Below, in pieces: positions 60,413 through 64,000 of a stretch of DNA of 64,000 bases. How positions within the stretch are numbered: the first letter of the stretch is position 1; every line of letters starts with the position of its first letter. The stretch lies in assembly GCF_900169485.1 (NCBI RefSeq), contig NZ_LT821227.1:558001-622000 (forward strand). The letters run 5' to 3'. The position numbers and the translations under genes were made by a program. The notes under the pieces were generated by a model. It searched no databases and was not told where the DNA came from. It worked only from the letters and a program-made list of their open reading frames with translations. Origin of the DNA: Phoenicibacter congonensis. Lineage in GTDB: Bacteria; Actinomycetota; Coriobacteriia; Coriobacteriales; Eggerthellaceae.

Positions 60413-61909
60413 TTACTTGTAAATTTTCGTCCCCTGAGCGGTGTCTTCCATCGTCCATCCTGCGCTTGCAATCTCATCTCTAATTTTGTCTGCTTTGGAC
60501 CAGTCTTTGTTTTTTCGAGCTTCTGCCCTAACACTAATGATTTTTTCTAACGTTTTATCAAGAGTGCCAGCCTCTTCGATGCCAATCGTTTTGCAAATTG
60601 ATGAGATTTCTGCTGGAACACTTTCGTCGTTATTCTCACTATTTTGGTTTAAATCGATGCCAAAAACTCCAAACAATTCAACTAACAAGTCTTTGGCTTT
60701 TTCTGCTGCTTTGGAATCGTCTTTCGAAATCGTTTTGTTGGGATCAAAAATTTTGTTTAATTCATTAGAAAACGAGGCGATTTCTCCCACTGCTGCTGGG
60801 GCATTGAAGTCGTCGTCCATGTGTGAAATAAATGCATCTTTGCACTTCTTAATCAGCTCTACTAGCTCATCACCATCGATTGTTGGCTCGCCATCTGTTG
60901 CATTTTTGATGAGCCACTCAAGATTGCGAATGCAGTTTTCGATGTTACCCAAAGCCTTGCCTGCTTCAGTCAAGCGCTCTTCTGAAAAGTTTAGTGGCGT
61001 GCGATAGTGTGTTTGAAGAGTCAACATGCGAAGAACCCTGGCGTCGGTTTGATTTAACACCTCATCAAGCATGAGAAAATTTCCGAGCGACTTGCTCATT
61101 TTTTCGTCGTTGATTTTGAGCATTCCAGAATGCATCCAGTAGTTTGCAAATCCTTGTCCCCATGCACACTCTGCCTGAGCGATTTCGTTTTCATGATGCG
61201 GAAAAATTAGGTCAGAGCCACCACCATGAATGTCAAAAGGAAGTCCAAGATATTTTTTAGACATGCAAACGCATTCTGTGTGCCATCCAGGGCGACCTTT
61301 GCCCCAGGGGCTGTCCCATGAAGGTTCGCCAGGCTTTGACGCTTTCCAAAGAGCAAAGTCTGCTTCAGCGCGTTTGCGCTTTTCTAGCCCCTGGCCGTCT
61401 GCAACAAGCGTTCTGTGTCCCGACTCTGCGTCTTCAACATCTCGACCACTCAAAACTCCATAGGTTTTGTCGGATGAGACATCGAAGTAAACATCGCCTT
61501 CGACCTCATATGCATGGCCTTTGTCGATGAGAGTCTGAGTGATGTCAATCATCTCGGGAATTTCTTGAGTTGCACGAGGCCGAATTGTTGGGTCGAGAAC
61601 ACCAGCATCATGCATGTCATTTATAAATTTGTTTATAAACTCTTCAGTGACTTCTTCGGGGGAGCGCCCTTCTTCATTTGCTTTATTGATGATTTTGTCA
61701 TCACAGTCGGTGAGATTTTGCACAAAGGTGACTTCATAACCTCGGTATTCGAAATAGCGACGAATCATGTCGAAAGAGAGAAATGTTCGAGCATTGCCGA
61801 TGTGAATTTTGTTGTAAACGGTAGGCCCGCAAACATACATCGCAACTTTTCCTTTTTCACGAGGGATAAGTTCTCTTTTTTTTCTGGCTTTTGTGTCATA
61901 AATTTGCAT
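60413..61909 (-). CDS. cysS: Cysteinyl-tRNA synthetase
   Basis: Charges tRNA-Cys. Class I motifs: HIGNARTFLSFD (HIGH-like), KMSKSLGNF (KMSKS), and zinc ligands in MYVCGPTVYN, WHTECVCMS and HHENEIAQAE. 498 residues. The start MQIYDTKAR at 61909 has AAGGTGAG 8 bp upstream; the longer frame to 61942 starts without one. No T-box leader motif was seen in the 200 bp upstream. Confidence 0.96.
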   Translation of the reverse strand: MQIYDTKARKKRELIPREKGKVAMYVCGPTVYNKIHIGNARTFLSFDMIRRYFEYRGYEVTFVQNLTDCDDKIINKANEEGRSPEEVTEEFINKFINDMHDAGVLDPTIRPRATQEIPEMIDITQTLIDKGHAYEVEGDVYFDVSSDKTYGVLSGRDVEDAESGHRTLVADGQGLEKRKRAEADFALWKASKPGEPSWDSPWGKGRPGWHTECVCMSKKYLGLPFDIHGGGSDLIFPHHENEIAQAECAWGQGFANYWMHSGMLKINDEKMSKSLGNFLMLDEVLNQTDARVLRMLTLQTHYRTPLNFSEERLTEAGKALGNIENCIRNLEWLIKNATDGEPTIDGDELVELIKKCKDAFISHMDDDFNAPAAVGEIASFSNELNKIFDPNKTISKDDSKAAEKAKDLLVELFGVFGIDLNQNSENNDESVPAEISSICKTIGIEEAGTLDKTLEKIISVRAEARKNKDWSKADKIRDEIASAGWTMEDTAQGTKIYK

Positions 61910-62081
61910 TTCTTTTCTCACCTTATTGACCAAAGTTTCCACGTAAACTATTCAATCTCACATTTAATTATTTTAATTGCTTTGACCCATGCCGACCAAT
62001 CGTTTTGCCTTTAATGGCTTCCGAATTTGTGAATGAGCAAACGCCGGCATCTTTCGGCAATGTTTAATTGTTGGTTAATGC

Positions 62082-62112
62082 GGCCAATCTTTTAACGAAG
62101 ATTTGTTTGGCC
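62082..62112 (-). terminator. Hairpin downstream of ispF
   Basis: AATCTT/AAGATT extended by GGCC/GGCC arms lies 7 bp beyond the ispF stop on the minus strand; the T run is poor, so termination is only possible. Confidence 0.35.
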
Positions 62113-62118
62113 ATGCTC

Positions 62119-62616
62119 TCAGTTGTGCTCGAGCAAACAGACAGCGCTCGCTGCCATCCCTTCTTTTCTCCCAACGAATCCAAGGCGCTCTGTTGTTGTG
62201 GCCTTTACACCGACTTTCTGAATTGGTAATTTAAGCGCCGATGCGATGTTTTGACGCATTTGCTGTTTGTGGGGAGCAATTTTTGGAGCTTGTGCCATTA
62301 GCACAGAATCAATGTCAATAATAGTAAAGCCCGACTCTTCAATTTTTTGAGCAACTATTTTTAGCATTTCGATTGAGTCGGCATCTTTCCATTCGGAAGA
62401 GGTGTCGGGAAACAAGTCTCCAATATCGCCGATTCGGGCTGCTCCCAGGATTGCATCCATGATGGCGTGAACAAGCACATCTGCATCAGAATGACCCAAC
62501 AAACCCGATTTGTGTTCAATTTCGACCCCACCTAATATTAGCTTTCTACCTGCTGCTAATGCGTGGACATCAAAACCGTGCCCAATTGAGAGTGTTGGCG
62601 TTGAGCTATTCTCCAT
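62119..62616 (-). CDS. ispF: 2-C-methyl-D-erythritol 2,4-cyclodiphosphate synthase
   Basis: MEP isoprenoid pathway: cyclises CDP-ME 2-phosphate. Motifs GHGFDVHAL (metal Asp/His), LGHSDADVLVHAIMDA and the C-terminal TTTERLGFVGRKEGMAA. 165 residues. ATG at 62616 overlaps the ispD stop by 11 bp; AGGA lies 5 bp upstream, so the two are translationally coupled. The longer frame to 62649 would overlap ispD by 44 bp. Confidence 0.96.
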   Translation of the reverse strand: MENSSTPTLSIGHGFDVHALAAGRKLILGGVEIEHKSGLLGHSDADVLVHAIMDAILGAARIGDIGDLFPDTSSEWKDADSIEMLKIVAQKIEESGFTIIDIDSVLMAQAPKIAPHKQQMRQNIASALKLPIQKVGVKATTTERLGFVGRKEGMAASAVCLLEHN

Positions 62617-63352
62617 GAGTTCCTGTTTCGATTTCAATTGAACTTCCAAGCATCGTTCGAATTGACGAGATTAAGAGTTCATAATCCTCTGGAATCGTGA
62701 GTTTAATGTTGTTTCTTGTGCCATTGATGGCGGCTATTCGCCCCCCCAGGCGTTCAACTAAAGAAGAGTCGTCGGTCCCAACGAAGCCATCAGCAAGGGC
62801 AGCAACGTGTGCCTCTTTATAAATTGCTTTTCTGAAAACCTGTGGAGTGTGTGCTGTCCACAAAACTGAGCGATCGGGTGTGCCTGCAATTAACCCGTCT
62901 TCAAGGACTTTAATAGTGTCAATGCAGGGGAAGCCAACGATTGCGCCGTCGATTTCATAATTTCCTTTAAGTTCGTTTATTGCGTGGTCGATGGTTTGTG
63001 TTGTAATGTGGGGACGAGCTCCGTCATGAATTGCAACTATTGGCAAGTCATCGGACGTAACTTCAAGACCATGCAGAGCGCTTTCCTGTCGAATCATTCC
63101 AGCTTCCGCTAGTTTTACAGGTTTTTTAATGTTGAACGGTTCAACTGCAATGCTCATGTATTCGTCTTGTTTATCTTTTGGACAAACTAGAATGATTTCT
63201 GCAATGTTTTCAGAATTATCAAAAGCCTTAAGAGACCATGTGAGCATTGGCTTATCGCCTAGGACTACAGTTTGCTTGCCTCCAGGTTTTTTAAAACGAG
63301 TACCTGAGCCACCAGCTAGAATGATTGCAGATGTTAGTGCTTTTGTAGCCAT
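62606..63352 (-). CDS. ispD: 2-C-methyl-D-erythritol 4-phosphate cytidylyltransferase
   Basis: MEP pathway: MEP + CTP to CDP-ME. Nucleotidyltransferase start AIILAGGSGTRFKKPGGKQ, VAIHDGARPHIT, WTAHTPQVF and TIPEDYELL near the end. 248 residues. Start MATKAL at 63352 follows AGGAGG 5 bp upstream; the ATG 27 bp earlier is less likely. Divergent from the U32 peptidase gene with only 38 bp between starts. Confidence 0.95.
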   Translation of the reverse strand: MATKALTSAIILAGGSGTRFKKPGGKQTVVLGDKPMLTWSLKAFDNSENIAEIILVCPKDKQDEYMSIAVEPFNIKKPVKLAEAGMIRQESALHGLEVTSDDLPIVAIHDGARPHITTQTIDHAINELKGNYEIDGAIVGFPCIDTIKVLEDGLIAGTPDRSVLWTAHTPQVFRKAIYKEAHVAALADGFVGTDDSSLVERLGGRIAAINGTRNNIKLTIPEDYELLISSIRTMLGSSIEIETGTHGE

Positions 63353-63390
63353 GATTCCTCCTAGTCTCTTTGCTAACATTATAAATAATC

Positions 63391-64000
63391 ATGAATTTAT
63401 CGCATAACATAACGTCTGAAAACGGCGCTTTATCCTCGCTAGAGTTGCTTGCTCCTGCCGGAGGGTTAGAGCAGTTGATTGCGGCTGTCAATTTTGGAGC
63501 CGATGCAGTCTATCTTGGTCTCGATCAGTTTTCTATGCGCGCTAAGGCGAAAAACTTTTCGTTTGATGAATTGTCTGAAGGGGTAAAAATTGCACACAGC
63601 GCTGGTGTTAAGGTGCATGTCACTCTAAATATTCAAATGCACGAAGACGATTTAAAAGTGTTGCCTTCCTATTTTGAAAAGATTCAGGCGGCAGGTGTCG
63701 ATGCAGCAATCATTGGAGACATCGGGGCAATGCAGCTCTTATTAAAACATGCACCCGGAGTTGAACTTCATGTTTCCACTCAAGCTGCTGTTGCAAATTC
63801 AGAAAGCGCAAAAGCGTTCTATCAAATGGGTGCAAGCCGAGTTGTTCTCGCTCGTGAAATGACAATGTCAGAAATATCTGAATTTAGGTTAAACATTCCA
63901 CCTGAACTTGAGGTTGAGGCGTTTGTTCACGGAGCGCAATGTATGGCACAGAGTGGACGTTGCTTGATTTCTAGTTATCTTTGTGATCGAAGTGCGAACC
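63391..64000 (+). CDS. Peptidase U32 family protein, 3' partial
   Basis: The frame is open from ATG 63391 to the window edge (203 codons). LLAPAGGLEQLIAAVNFGADAVYLG is the U32 N-terminal block, and EAFVHGAQCMAQSGRCLIS carries the family's Cys signature. U32 proteins include collagenase-like proteases and tRNA/ubiquinone hydroxylation partners; the subtype cannot be decided from the visible part. No ribosome-binding site is seen, and TATAAA at 63380-63385 sits 5 bp before the ATG, so a leaderless transcript is possible. Confidence 0.88.
   Translation, partial: MNLSHNITSENGALSSLELLAPAGGLEQLIAAVNFGADAVYLGLDQFSMRAKAKNFSFDELSEGVKIAHSAGVKVHVTLNIQMHEDDLKVLPSYFEKIQAAGVDAAIIGDIGAMQLLLKHAPGVELHVSTQAAVANSESAKAFYQMGASRVVLAREMTMSEISEFRLNIPPELEVEAFVHGAQCMAQSGRCLISSYLCDRSAN

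Noticed and set aside
61910-62118. T-box leader for cysS
   Set aside because: No TGGNACCGCG-like antiterminator sequence or specifier hairpin recognised on the minus strand.

Overview
The window (about 42% G+C by eye, uninterrupted bacterial gene density) looks like the chromosome of an anaerobic actinobacterium of the class Coriobacteriia. Support for this: a topA-tmk-holB-ricT run with a distinctive 'ITEKNDAAK / LRGHILEPNF' type IA topoisomerase, a K+-dependent membrane pyrophosphatase, thyX instead of thyA, an arginine deiminase operon, and many TTG/GTG starts. The assignment is an inference from gene content; no search was run.

Layout. (1) 1-20.9 kb is housekeeping: nrnA-truB-ribF-hppA, rnhA, a small CMD-family protein, dgt/dnaG (divergent), def-fmt-rsmB, thyX, topA-tmk-holB-ricT, pncB and a DegV protein. 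(2) 21.0-55.2 kb is accessory and repeat-riddled: a second DegV, pyrE, tRNA-Thr with a decayed tyrosine recombinase beside it, a PTP-type phytase-like lipoprotein, a YtcJ-type amidohydrolase, argB, the arginine operon (arcA, arcB, arcC, a glycine-amidinotransferase homologue, an MFS carrier), a broken REP-associated (RAYT/Y1) transposase, a patatin, a radical-SAM/ABC/methyltransferase cluster (39.3-49.6 kb), a YhcH protein, tmRNA, an NADP-type zinc alcohol dehydrogenase and a His-rich CobW/G3E GTPase. (3) 55.4-64 kb is housekeeping again: proB-proA, clpC, cysS, ispD-ispF and the start of a U32 peptidase.

The outstanding feature is a short dispersed element, core ATGGTGCCAACCATAA or ATGGTGCCAGCCATAA. 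It can fold as a 5-bp stem (ATGGT/ACCAT, or a T-G wobble in the GCC form) around a GCCA loop. By eye there are roughly 100-150 copies, filling nearly every intergenic gap between 21.0 and 55.2 kb and none elsewhere. Within a gap the copies almost always point the same way, and they are often carried on larger tandem units (33, 64, about 105, about 156, 230 bp). Copies also lie in frame inside two protein-coding genes (the amidohydrolase and the CobW protein) and supply the stop codon of the second. A RAYT gene sits inside the zone, but its ORF is interrupted by TAG at the position expected for the catalytic tyrosine. This looks like a REP/RAYT-like system, comparable to Rickettsia palindromic elements in its invasion of coding sequence.

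How genes may work together: arcA-arcB-arcC turn arginine into ornithine, ammonia, CO2 and ATP. The adjacent amidinotransferase would offer a second route from arginine to ornithine with a guanidino product, and the MFS protein could be the carrier. The 39.3-49.6 kb cluster pairs two BioB-like radical SAM enzymes and an ArsM-like methyltransferase with a NitT/TauT-type importer, a MacB/FtsX-type ABC pair and a DUF4418 membrane protein. It looks like one uncharacterised uptake-and-modification pathway.
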